In this document: positions 7,111 to 13,984 of the stretch, piece by piece
Layout: the number at the start of each line of letters is the position of its first letter
Position numbering within the stretch: the first letter of the stretch is position 1
Assembly (NCBI GenBank): GCA_964537715.1
Contig: CAZIAH010000101.1
Coordinates: 1 to 14,878, forward strand
From: CAZTZL01 sp964537715
Lineage (GTDB): Bacteria; Zhuqueibacterota; QNDG01; DSAB01
Reading direction: 5' to 3'
Length of the DNA stretch: 14,878 nt
Notes under the pieces: model-generated
What the model was told of the DNA's origin: nothing
The model's database searches: none
What the model saw: only the letters and a program-made list of their open reading frames with translations
Made by a program: the position numbers and the translations under genes

Positions 7111-7155
7111 ATCCTGTTTTACCAATTTTTTTCGAACAGGATAGCTGTTTTTTCG
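7111..7155 (-). promoter_or_regulatory. Competing hairpins in the leader of the NusG-like gene
   Basis: In the minus-strand transcript ATCCTGTT (7142-7135) can pair with AACAGGAT (7118-7111), an exact 8-bp stem with a 16-nt loop. The same CTGTT can instead pair with the preceding AACAG (7149-7145), a 5-bp stem with loop CTATC. The two structures exclude each other, as in attenuators or NusG-paralogue recruitment leaders. No U-run follows either stem, so neither is a typical terminator. This is inferred from sequence only. Confidence 0.4.
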
Positions 7156-7193
7156 ATAAATCTTATTATTTTTAAAATTTTGAAATGGTTTAT

Positions 7194-7222
7194 AATATAA
7201 TATTGAATCTGTTAAAATGCAA
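7194..7222 (-). promoter_or_regulatory. Candidate sigma70-like promoter for the NusG-like operon
   Basis: The minus strand has TTGCAT (7222-7217), a 17-nt spacer and TATATT (7199-7194). Transcription would start near 7187 and give a leader of about 134 nt that contains the competing hairpins. The 7054-7292 gap holds no gene. The region is AT-rich, so a chance match is possible. Confidence 0.45.
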
Positions 7223-7292
7223 TATTTTTCTTCTTTTTAATCCGCCAAACCTCTTCGAAAAATTAAACTTAGCCTTCTATGAAACATTGAGA

Positions 7293-9170
7293 CTAACTTT
7301 CGATCTGAATAATGTTTACCTGTTTCAAATATCTCAGGATCTTCTCGACAGATTCATCCACTGACAATTTATCGGTTTCGAGCAAAATCTCAGGTTGTTC
7401 TGGCTCCTCGTACGGCGCAGAGATTCCTGTAAATTCCGGAATGATTCCTTCCCTGGCTTTTTTATAGAGTCCCTTGGGATCGCGGGATTCACAAACCTCC
7501 AACGATGCCTTAACATAGACCTCGACAAATTCTCCCTCTTGATTTAACTTTCTCGCCCGGTTCCGATCTTTTCGGTACGGTGAAATGAACGAAGTAATCG
7601 CAATCAAGCCAGCCTCGGCAAACAGATGAGCGACTTCTCCAATCCGCCGGATATTTTCTTCCCGATCTTCCGGTGAAAATCCAAGATCGCCGTTGAGTCC
7701 GTGCCGAATATTGTCCCCGTCGAGAATAAAGACCTGACACCCCATTTCAAAAAGCCCTTCCTGAAGCACCGTAGCAATGGTGGACTTGCCGCAGGCAGAC
7801 AACCCCGTAAGCCACAGGACAACACCCTTGTGCTGATTTCGTTTCTCTCGATCCTCTTTTTTAATTCCTGTATCGTGCCAGATCACATTGGAACTCTTTT
7901 GCCTTTTGGAACCGTCTTCCCCTTTGTTTTTATAAAAATCTTTTAAGATATCCGCCACACATTTTCGCATGATCCGCTCATCCACATCTTTCCCGTCTTC
8001 AAGTTTGCGTCGGACTTCTTTGCCGGAGATAAAAACCGTATGATACCCTTTGGGTTGGTATTCATCGATCAATCCCACCCGGTTGATCTCTTCGAAATAG
8101 GCCGCAAATCCGACCTTGGCCGGCTGAATGAAAAGTTCGCCGTTGAACTGATCGAATTTCTCGTGGGCATCGAAATCTCCCCAGATGGGCGATCCGTTAT
8201 CATAGGGCGCATCGGCGTGCTTCCGTCCGATCACAATATCGGTGAATCCATAATTCTGGCGGTAAATCGAATGCATGATGGCTTCCTTGGGCCCGGCGTA
8301 AAACATTTTCATGTCCAGACCGATGAGAAGCAAATGGTCTTCAAAATCGAGATGTTTTTCTTTCCACAGATCTGCATCGAAATCGCCCTCTCCGAACACA
8401 CGGGCTTCGAGCATGGCCTCATAGGTACGCATCCGAATGTCCGCCGGAACATCATCGGATTTCGTGGCGCCGACCAGAGGGTTGAGCGCGGCGCCTGTGA
8501 AATGCCCCTGCCGGGTCAAATTTTCTACGGCCCAGATCAATGCATATTCGTGCGCCCGGTGAAGTGCATTCCGGGTCTGAAAAGCCACGACCCTTTCCCA
8601 TCCCCGTTTGGCAAAAAGTGCACGGGTTTCAAGAGGGGTTAACATATATTTCCCAAAATTCGGATCCTTGGGTTGAGGCAGCGCCCAGATCTTTCCTCCC
8701 AATAAATAATTTCTCGGATCGTCATTGAATATGCGCGCCCCGGGATGATCTTTTCGTTCGGTTCCATAAACCGATCTGTTATACCGATCTTTATCAAAGG
8801 GATAAATATCGGAAATTTCGAGGAGGCCGATCAATTCATCCCGGCTATTTTTAACGGCAACCGCCTCGCCTTTCTTGAACCCGTCTGCATTCTCTTTTGC
8901 AACGGGGAAAGCGACTGGAATGGTCCATGCATATTTTTTGCCATTGCGTTCGATGATTTCTTTCTCAAGTACCTGATAAAATTCATCCGAATGCATCGGT
9001 CCCTCTAAGGGCGACAGAGCGCCGTCGGCCATCCGGTAAAAGATCGAAAGATCCGCATCACTGATCGGATAGGTTTTCATTTTTTGGGTTTCGGACAATA
9101 TCTGATTTTTCTCCATTTCAGGAAGCAGCCGACAGATCAGTCCATTGCCGCCATGGGGTTCAAACGACAT
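7293..9170 (-). CDS. Bifunctional sulfate adenylyltransferase / adenylylsulfate kinase
   Basis: This 625-residue fusion makes PAPS from sulfate in two steps in the cytoplasm. ATP sulfurylase occupies roughly residues 1-400: PHGG near the start, ADGALSPLEGPM, the nucleotide-binding QTRNALHRAHE from residue 198 (HxxH intact; the usual Pro after Asn is Ala), and GRKHADAPY. APS kinase occupies about residues 435-620: P-loop TGLSACGKST around 455-464, LDGDNIRHGLNGDLGFS, SPYRKDRNRAR, and DPKGLYKKAREGIIPEFTGI. The start at ATG 9170 has AGGAGG five bases upstream, overlapping the permease stop, and the PHGG motif begins at residue 5, so the start is firm. It follows the SLC13 permease by 9 bp and is the last gene of the sulfate module. 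With no reductase visible, its PAPS is more likely used by sulfotransferases than for cysteine synthesis. Confidence 0.96.
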   Translation of the reverse strand: MSFEPHGGNGLICRLLPEMEKNQILSETQKMKTYPISDADLSIFYRMADGALSPLEGPMHSDEFYQVLEKEIIERNGKKYAWTIPVAFPVAKENADGFKKGEAVAVKNSRDELIGLLEISDIYPFDKDRYNRSVYGTERKDHPGARIFNDDPRNYLLGGKIWALPQPKDPNFGKYMLTPLETRALFAKRGWERVVAFQTRNALHRAHEYALIWAVENLTRQGHFTGAALNPLVGATKSDDVPADIRMRTYEAMLEARVFGEGDFDADLWKEKHLDFEDHLLLIGLDMKMFYAGPKEAIMHSIYRQNYGFTDIVIGRKHADAPYDNGSPIWGDFDAHEKFDQFNGELFIQPAKVGFAAYFEEINRVGLIDEYQPKGYHTVFISGKEVRRKLEDGKDVDERIMRKCVADILKDFYKNKGEDGSKRQKSSNVIWHDTGIKKEDREKRNQHKGVVLWLTGLSACGKSTIATVLQEGLFEMGCQVFILDGDNIRHGLNGDLGFSPEDREENIRRIGEVAHLFAEAGLIAITSFISPYRKDRNRARKLNQEGEFVEVYVKASLEVCESRDPKGLYKKAREGIIPEFTGISAPYEEPEQPEILLETDKLSVDESVEKILRYLKQVNIIQIES

Positions 9171-9179
9171 CCATTCCTC

Positions 9180-10970
9180 CTACGTGTAATAAACAATATA
9201 GATCATGATCAATCCAACGATTCCAACAAACAGATTCATCGGGATTCCTATTTTCAAAAAATCTTTGAATCGATATCCACCTGGCCCGTAAACCATTAAG
9301 TTGGTTTGATAACCGATCGGCGTGGCAAAACTGGACGAGGCGGCAATCGCCACTGTTATCAAAAACGGCCTCGGGTCCACACCGGCTTGTTGGGCCGTGG
9401 TCAGCGCAATGGGGAAAATCAAGGCGGCGGCGGCGTTGTTCGTAATCACCGCGGTATAAGAACTCGTGATCAAATAAATAATGGGCAACAATCCCAACAC
9501 GCCAAGCGAACCTACAAGGAGGATCAACCGGTTTGCCAGAAAAGGAGCGAGTCCGGAATTGTCGATTCCCTTTGCAATCCCGAAAGCCGAAGCGATGATG
9601 AGAAGAATTTTCCACTCGACACTGTTTCTGGCATCTTGGGGAGAAATGCACCGGGTAACAATTAAAAGTAAAGAAGAAAGACAAACCGCTGCCAGAATCG
9701 GAATCACTCCCAAAGCCATGCACAAAATCATTCCAAAAAGTACACACAGGGAAAAATTGGACTGCCATTGCGGTTTCGAGGGAATTTCGGCTGATTTGGA
9801 GACCAGATAAAAATCTCTGGAGTGATACCAACGCTGAAAAAAATCATGTCTTGCCAGAACGAGTAGGGTGTCCCCCGCACGAAAAACCACATCTCCGATT
9901 TTTTTCCGGATACGTTCTCCACTCCGGTGAATGGCGATAATCACTGCATCGTATTCGCTTCGAAAATTGCTTTCCCGAACATTCTTTCCGATCAACGGAG
10001 AATTTGGTGAAATCACCACTTCAAAACTTCCTAGGGTATCGGAATCGTAATGTTTGAGATCGAGGGTCGTGTCCTTTAATAAAGTCAATCCGGGCGTGCG
10101 CTGCAGTTCCATGATGGTCTCGGGAAGACCCGTAAAAAAGAGCCGGTCGTTCAGCATGATTTTCTCATCATGGCCCACGGGGGTGAGGATTGTGCGGTTT
10201 CGTTCGATCTGAAAAAGAAAAAGCCCGCTTAACTGTCTCAACCTGGCTTCCCGAATGGTTTTCCCGATAAATTGATAATCACCATTGACTTTCATGGCAA
10301 TGACAAATTCGCGGGTCTGTTCGCTCAATTGCACCATCGGCTCTTTTCGCTCCGGCAGCAAACGGTGACCGACAAATACGAGAACGGTCAATCCGATCAA
10401 AGCGACCGGTACGCCCACCTTGGAAATTTCGAAAAAAGTCATTCCCTGTAATCCACTCTCCAACATCAACCCGTGAACCACAAGATTGGTGCTGGTTCCG
10501 ATCAACGTGCAAATCCCTCCTAAAATCGCGGCATAGGAAAGTGGAATAAGAAACTTGGATACCGAATAGTCGTTCCGTTTGGCCCAGGTTCGAATCACCG
10601 GAATCAGCATGGCCACAATCGGTGTATTGTTAAAAAAAGCGGAAAATGCGGAAACAGGGAACAATAACTTGAACAACTTTCTCGAGACTCCGCCTTTACC
10701 TCCAAGCAGAGCCTGCCCCAACCGGTTCAACACCCCGGTTTTCTGAAGTGCAGCTGCTACAATAAAAAGAAAAGCGACTGTCAACATTCCGTGATTGGAA
10801 AAACCGGCGAATGCCTCCTGTACAGTAATAACACGACCGAAAACCATGAGAAGCAATGTCGAAAAAATGACAAGATCGGCTTCGAGGATTTCCTTGAAAA
10901 GCGCCACCGTCATAAGGATAAGTAGGACAGAAGTATAGATAAATTTGAAATCAATCCATTCCAATGTCAT
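9180..10970 (-). CDS. SLC13/DASS-family permease with two RCK_C domains (probable sulfate transporter)
   Basis: This 596-residue inner-membrane protein has a hydrophobic N-terminal half (about 10-205) and C-terminal half (about 405-595) around a soluble insert. The first half has the DASS signatures NNTPIVAML (114-122) and GTSTNLVVHG (158-167). The second half has the matching TNNAAAALIFP (510-520) and SSFATPIGYQTNLM (547-560). The insert has two TrkA-C/RCK_C-like domains, at about 221-284 (EFVIAMKVNG, FIGKTIRE) and 315-378 (SFEVVISPNSPLIGKNVRE, RAGDTLLVL). This architecture is common among predicted sodium-coupled sulfate permeases. Substrate assignment rests on position: 21 bp after the cysQ-like gene and 9 bp before the PAPS synthetase. 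Shine-Dalgarno-like AAGGTGA lies about 12 bases upstream of ATG 10970, which is rather far. Confidence 0.9.
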   Translation of the reverse strand: MTLEWIDFKFIYTSVLLILMTVALFKEILEADLVIFSTLLLMVFGRVITVQEAFAGFSNHGMLTVAFLFIVAAALQKTGVLNRLGQALLGGKGGVSRKLFKLLFPVSAFSAFFNNTPIVAMLIPVIRTWAKRNDYSVSKFLIPLSYAAILGGICTLIGTSTNLVVHGLMLESGLQGMTFFEISKVGVPVALIGLTVLVFVGHRLLPERKEPMVQLSEQTREFVIAMKVNGDYQFIGKTIREARLRQLSGLFLFQIERNRTILTPVGHDEKIMLNDRLFFTGLPETIMELQRTPGLTLLKDTTLDLKHYDSDTLGSFEVVISPNSPLIGKNVRESNFRSEYDAVIIAIHRSGERIRKKIGDVVFRAGDTLLVLARHDFFQRWYHSRDFYLVSKSAEIPSKPQWQSNFSLCVLFGMILCMALGVIPILAAVCLSSLLLIVTRCISPQDARNSVEWKILLIIASAFGIAKGIDNSGLAPFLANRLILLVGSLGVLGLLPIIYLITSSYTAVITNNAAAALIFPIALTTAQQAGVDPRPFLITVAIAASSSFATPIGYQTNLMVYGPGGYRFKDFLKIGIPMNLFVGIVGLIMIYIVYYT

Positions 10971-10991
10971 TTCACCCGGAATATCACCTTC

Positions 10992-11756
10992 CTATTCGGA
11001 CATTTGAACGGTTTTAATTGACGAAACAAGAAACGAAGAATTCAATAAGTTTTCTTTATTATATGCCAACCCGGAAACCGATGCGCCGGCGCATTCGGCT
11101 ATGGCATGACCCGCTCCCGTGTCCCATTCCCACGTTGGCCCATGTCGGTAATACACATGCGCGCGGCCTTCGGCCACCATGCAGAATTTCAAAGCACTGC
11201 CCACCGACACCGAATCCGAGATATTATACCGACTGAAAAGGGCTTCCTCTTCATCGGATGAATGGGACCGGCTTTTCACGGCAATCAGTCCTTTTTTCGG
11301 ATTTGAATCGACCTGGATCTTTACCGGAGAATCCCCCGCGGATTGCATGAACGAACCTTCGTCTTTCTGTGCAAAATAGAGCACATTTAGAGCAGGCGCG
11401 AACATCACACCCAGGACAGGCTGATGGCGTTCGATCAGAGCGATGTTAACCGTAAACTCTCCGTTGCGTTTGATAAATTCCTTCGTGCCGTCCAGCGGAT
11501 CCACCAGCCAGAAAACGGGCCAGTTTTTTCTTTCGGAATAGGGAATGAACTTGCCCTCTTCGGACAACAGAGGAATTTCGGGATACAATTTGCTCAATTC
11601 CTTTTGAATGATTTCGTGTGAGGCTTTATCAGCCAAAGTCAGCGGTGAATTATCCGCTTTTGTTTCGATTTGAAAATCCTCTTCCCCGTAAATAGACATG
11701 ATTTTTTCACCGGCTTTCAATGCAACCGGCAGGATATTTTGTACATCAATATTCAA
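10992..11756 (-). CDS. cysQ: 3'(2'),5'-bisphosphate nucleotidase (CysQ-like inositol monophosphatase family)
   Basis: This is a metal-dependent phosphatase of the inositol monophosphatase superfamily, about 254 residues long. It converts PAP to AMP and so clears the product left by sulfotransferases or PAPS reductase. Motifs are SPLTLADKASHE, LLSEEGK (metal-binding Glu pair), WLVDPLDGTKEFIKRNGEF (the core metal site) and TWEWDTGAGHAIAECAGA near the end. The start is decided by the ribosome site. The longest frame begins with TTG at 11771, but that codon precedes GAAGGAAG (11762-11769), which would fit a TTG start at 11756 five bases downstream. No ATG occurs before residue 20 of the shorter form. 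It begins an unbroken module with the permease and the PAPS synthetase, 53 bp after the small helical protein gene. Confidence 0.92.
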   Translation of the reverse strand: MNIDVQNILPVALKAGEKIMSIYGEEDFQIETKADNSPLTLADKASHEIIQKELSKLYPEIPLLSEEGKFIPYSERKNWPVFWLVDPLDGTKEFIKRNGEFTVNIALIERHQPVLGVMFAPALNVLYFAQKDEGSFMQSAGDSPVKIQVDSNPKKGLIAVKSRSHSSDEEEALFSRYNISDSVSVGSALKFCMVAEGRAHVYYRHGPTWEWDTGAGHAIAECAGASVSGLAYNKENLLNSSFLVSSIKTVQMSE

Positions 11757-11809
11757 AAATTCTTCCTTCAAATAAAATTAACGAGATACACTTGTTCGCG
11801 GAGTAACGC

Positions 11810-12151
11810 TTACTCCGACGGAACATTCCCCATAAGCCGGTACGCTTTGGGAACCATTTGCAGAGCAGCACGGATAATCTGCTTGATACTGCCGTAAGGA
11901 ATTCCCGGAGCGATCAAAGAAGCCACTGCCTCTCTCAACCGGAGAAGTTCCCTGAGTTTCATTTTCCATTTTGGATCATCGGACATATAATCCAGAAGAA
12001 TCAAAGCGCGGTACAAATGATTGACCGCTGTTTGGGAATCGACTGCAAACAAATGCTTTGCCTTCTCCAAATCCGACAGGACATTTAAAACCTGGACATC
12101 CTCCGCGAACGAAGCATATCGCGTCGCAAGATTACGATACCAGTTCTTCAT
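11810..12151 (-). CDS. Small helical protein of unknown function, paired with DUF5674
   Basis: This is a 113-residue protein that I do not recognise. It looks fully alpha-helical: heptad-like Leu/Val/Ala spacing in AEDVQVLNVLSDLEKAKHLF, then NHLYRALILLDYM, and a basic helix KWKMKLRELLRLREAVASL. A shorter C-terminal helix (IKQIIRAALQMVPKAYRL) follows. No signal peptide, membrane segment or catalytic motif is seen, and it lacks the R-x4-6-H motif of HEPN RNases. Its ATG lies inside the end of the DUF5674 gene (20-bp overlap, 12132-12151), so the two are probably co-translated and may interact. It sits 53 bp before the cysQ-like gene. A regulatory or toxin-antitoxin-like pair is one idea, without direct support. 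Confidence 0.7.
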   Translation of the reverse strand: MKNWYRNLATRYASFAEDVQVLNVLSDLEKAKHLFAVDSQTAVNHLYRALILLDYMSDDPKWKMKLRELLRLREAVASLIAPGIPYGSIKQIIRAALQMVPKAYRLMGNVPSE

Positions 12152-12509
12152 CGGGTCCCATTATTAGATTTTCAACAATCTGTTGAATCCTTTTTCTCAA
12201 ATCCGGATCTGTCAGTTCCATCGAGGGATTGTTCTGCCGTGGTCTTATATTGATCAATGCCGAATATTCGATTCTGTTTTCGCAGGACAGCCAGGGATAA
12301 AAATTGATTCCCCAAATATCTTCGGAGCGGGATCCCTTGTCAATGAGTATCTGTTCCGCATCGGCGTGAAGCTCTCCCCCGATTCCTACAAGTTTTTTCT
12401 CGACATCGACAGTCACTTTCACCATATCACCGAACCAGCAATCACAGGATTCTTTCAATTGTGAATGGGAAATCTTTTCATTTGTAACAATAATTTCTGA
12501 TAAAGACAC
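12132..12509 (-). CDS. DUF5674 family protein
   Basis: This 125-residue soluble protein matches what I remember of DUF5674. It begins with EIIVTNEKISHSQLKESC, then FGDMVKVTVDVEKKLVGIGG, the conserved GELHADAEQILIDKGS, DIWGINFYPWLS, and SALINIRPRQNNPS with a following DPDLRKRIQQIVENL helix. The family has no established function. It is described here only as a compact alpha/beta protein with conserved His, Asp, Trp and Arg-Pro residues that could form a site. The start is GTG at 12509, supported by AGGAT at 12516-12520 six bases upstream. It is the first gene after the minus-strand promoter and overlaps the small helical protein gene by 20 bp. It could be unrelated to sulfate metabolism and simply share the transcript. 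Confidence 0.78.
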   Translation of the reverse strand: MSLSEIIVTNEKISHSQLKESCDCWFGDMVKVTVDVEKKLVGIGGELHADAEQILIDKGSRSEDIWGINFYPWLSCENRIEYSALINIRPRQNNPSMELTDPDLRKRIQQIVENLIMGPDEELVS

Positions 12510-12532
12510 GGTTCAATCCTATGAAGAGGAAA

Positions 12533-12550
12533 GCCTTCCAAGAGGAAGGC
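12533..12550 (-). promoter_or_regulatory. Hairpin in the DUF5674 leader
   Basis: GCCTTCC (12533-12539) and GGAAGGC (12544-12550) form an exact 7-bp stem with a 4-nt loop. On the minus strand it is followed by TTTCCTCTT and then the AGGAT ribosome site. It could act as an attenuator or stabilise the transcript's 5' end. It is not a clean terminator because the following tract is mixed C/U. Confidence 0.45.
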
Positions 12551-12652
12551 AGTTCACGATATCATACTCATAAATAGATGTCACCCAAAATCGCAACGAA
12601 ACAACTCCCTGAACGCTTCAAGCAGAACAATATAAATAACCTGACATGTATC

Positions 12653-12681
12653 AATATAAACAAATTGTTAATTTGAGTCAA
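12653..12681 (-). promoter_or_regulatory. Sigma70-like promoter for the DUF5674-cysQ-SLC13-sat/cysC operon
   Basis: The minus strand has TTGACT (12681-12676), exactly 17 nt, then TATATT (12658-12653). Transcription would start near 12646, giving a leader of about 137 nt. The two hexamers are close to consensus and lie in the divergent intergenic region. Confidence 0.6.
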
Positions 12682-12825
12682 CTGTTTACTTCTGCTATGA
12701 CAAAACCATTAAAAATGAATTGGATATCTATTTAGAAAATACCAGCCCCGGAATGTATTCACTAAATTTTCAAAAACGATAAGACACCCTATGCAATTTA
12801 AGATATTATAACTTAGAAATAGTAA
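12682..12825. other. Central part of the divergent intergenic region, no feature recognised
   Basis: This AT-rich spacer lies between the two opposing promoters within the gene-free stretch 12510-12976. I see no open frame of note, no tRNA and no convincing operator palindrome here. A regulator acting on both arms could bind in it, but nothing in the sequence shows this. Confidence 0.5.
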
Positions 12826-12854
12826 TTGACTTTTTTCTTCTTTATTTATACATT
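12826..12854 (+). promoter_or_regulatory. Sigma70-like promoter for rmlB and the plus-strand arm
   Basis: TTGACT (12826-12831), a 17-nt pyrimidine-rich spacer and TACATT (12849-12854) are seen on the plus strand. Transcription would start near 12861, leaving a leader of about 116 nt before rmlB with several inverted repeats. Confidence 0.6.
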
Positions 12855-12881
12855 AAAAGCCTATCTGAAATAAAAACCAAC

Positions 12882-12959
12882 AGGTTCACTTGAATCCAGT
12901 GAAACTATATAGGATGTTTTCTGATAAATTAAAAAAAGTGAACTTCAGCAACATGAAGT
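12882..12959 (+). promoter_or_regulatory. Structured 5' leader of rmlB with mutually exclusive stems
   Basis: AGGTTCACTT (12882-12891) can pair with AAGTGAACTT (12936-12945) over 10 bp with one G-U. Part of the same arm, TTCACT (12885-12890), can instead pair with AGTGAA (12898-12903) over a 7-nt loop. A third stem, ACTTCA (12942-12947) with TGAAGT (12954-12959), overlaps the far arm of the long one. The long stem therefore competes with both small hairpins. This is sequence-based only. Confidence 0.4.
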
Positions 12960-12976
12960 AAAATTTGGAATTATAA

Positions 12977-13984
12977 ATGCGTAAACTCCTGGTCACAGGC
13001 GGTGCCGGTTTTATCGGGAGCAATTTTATCCGGCACATGCTGAACAAACACAATGATGTATCCGTGATTAATCTGGACAAACTCACCTACGCCGGCAATC
13101 CTGACAACCTCAAAGATTTCGAAAAAGACGACCGGTATCGATTTGTCCGGGGAGACATTTGCGATGCGCCGATCGTCGATCCGCTGGTCAAGGAAGCTGA
13201 CGTCATCATTAATTTTGCCGCGGAGAGCCATGTGGACCGTTCCATCGGCAGGCCGGATGATTTCATTAAAACGGATATTTTCGGATGCTTTGTCCTGCTG
13301 GAGGCGGCAAGAAAATTTGGAGCCCAGCGCTTTGTTCAAATCAGTACCGACGAGGTGTACGGCAGCATTGAAAACGGCCTGTTCGAGGAAACCGATCCGC
13401 TCATGCCCTCCAGTCCCTACTCGGCATCCAAGGCGGGCGCGGACCGTCTGGTGTACAGCTATTATGTCACCTATAACCTTCCCGTGGTCATCCCGAGAAG
13501 TTCGAACAATTTTGGGCCCTATCAATATCCGGAAAAGTTGATTTCGCTCTTTGTGACCAACGCACTGGATGATCAGCATCTTCCAATATACGGAGATGGC
13601 AAAAATATCAGGGACTGGCTCTACGTTTTGGACAACTGCGAGGCCATCGATCTGATTATGGAAAAAGGAAAAGACGGCGAGGCGTATAACGTCGGGGCTG
13701 GCAATGAAAAAACCAATCTCGAAATCACAGAATTGATTCTTGAAAACACCGACAAACCGAAAAGTCTGATGACTTTCGTCGAAGACCGGAAAGGACACGA
13801 CCGCCGCTATGCCCTGAATACAGGAAAAATACATAAATTAGGCTGGAAACCGCGCCACGAATTCAAACGAGCGCTTGCTGAAACCACCGCATGGTACAGA
13901 GCCAACCGCTGGTGGTGGGAAAAATTGAAAAGCGGTGAGTATCTGGAATATTATAAAAATCACTACAAACGCGAACTGCAATAA
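12977..13984 (+). CDS. rmlB: dTDP-glucose 4,6-dehydratase
   Basis: This 335-residue extended short-chain dehydrogenase converts dTDP-glucose to dTDP-4-keto-6-deoxyglucose, the entry to rhamnose and many other deoxy and amino sugars. It has the NAD-binding TGGAGFIGSN (residues 7-16), the RmlB-specific FAAESHVDRSI, the catalytic ISTDEVYGS with Thr124-Asp125-Glu126, YSASKAG with Tyr148 and Lys152, the substrate-binding RSSNNFGPYQYPEKLI, and DWLYVLDNCEAI. Length and motifs are full and normal. ATG 12977 immediately precedes the Rossmann strand; the upstream TTGGAA is only a weak ribosome site. It is the first gene of the plus-strand arm, and the next gene starts at the base after its stop. Its product could go to rmlC across the locus or to another branch. 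Confidence 0.96.
   Translation: MRKLLVTGGAGFIGSNFIRHMLNKHNDVSVINLDKLTYAGNPDNLKDFEKDDRYRFVRGDICDAPIVDPLVKEADVIINFAAESHVDRSIGRPDDFIKTDIFGCFVLLEAARKFGAQRFVQISTDEVYGSIENGLFEETDPLMPSSPYSASKAGADRLVYSYYVTYNLPVVIPRSSNNFGPYQYPEKLISLFVTNALDDQHLPIYGDGKNIRDWLYVLDNCEAIDLIMEKGKDGEAYNVGAGNEKTNLEITELILENTDKPKSLMTFVEDRKGHDRRYALNTGKIHKLGWKPRHEFKRALAETTAWYRANRWWWEKLKSGEYLEYYKNHYKRELQ

Noticed and set aside
7135..7153. AACAG-GATAG-CTGTT followed by T-run on the plus strand, considered as a plus-strand terminator
   Set aside because: The stem is 5 bp and no plus-strand gene ends nearby. It is better explained as part of the minus-strand leader.
8040..8642. 200-codon plus-strand open frame opposite the ATP sulfurylase domain
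   Set aside because: It is a shadow of a strongly conserved coding region.
9160..9831. 223-codon minus-strand open frame overlapping the permease gene in another frame
   Set aside because: The SLC13 frame carries the family signatures; this alternative frame has a biased composition and no family match.
12971..13834. 287-codon minus-strand open frame opposite rmlB
   Set aside because: It is fully antisense to a clear RmlB with all catalytic motifs. Its translation resembles no family I know and has no start context.
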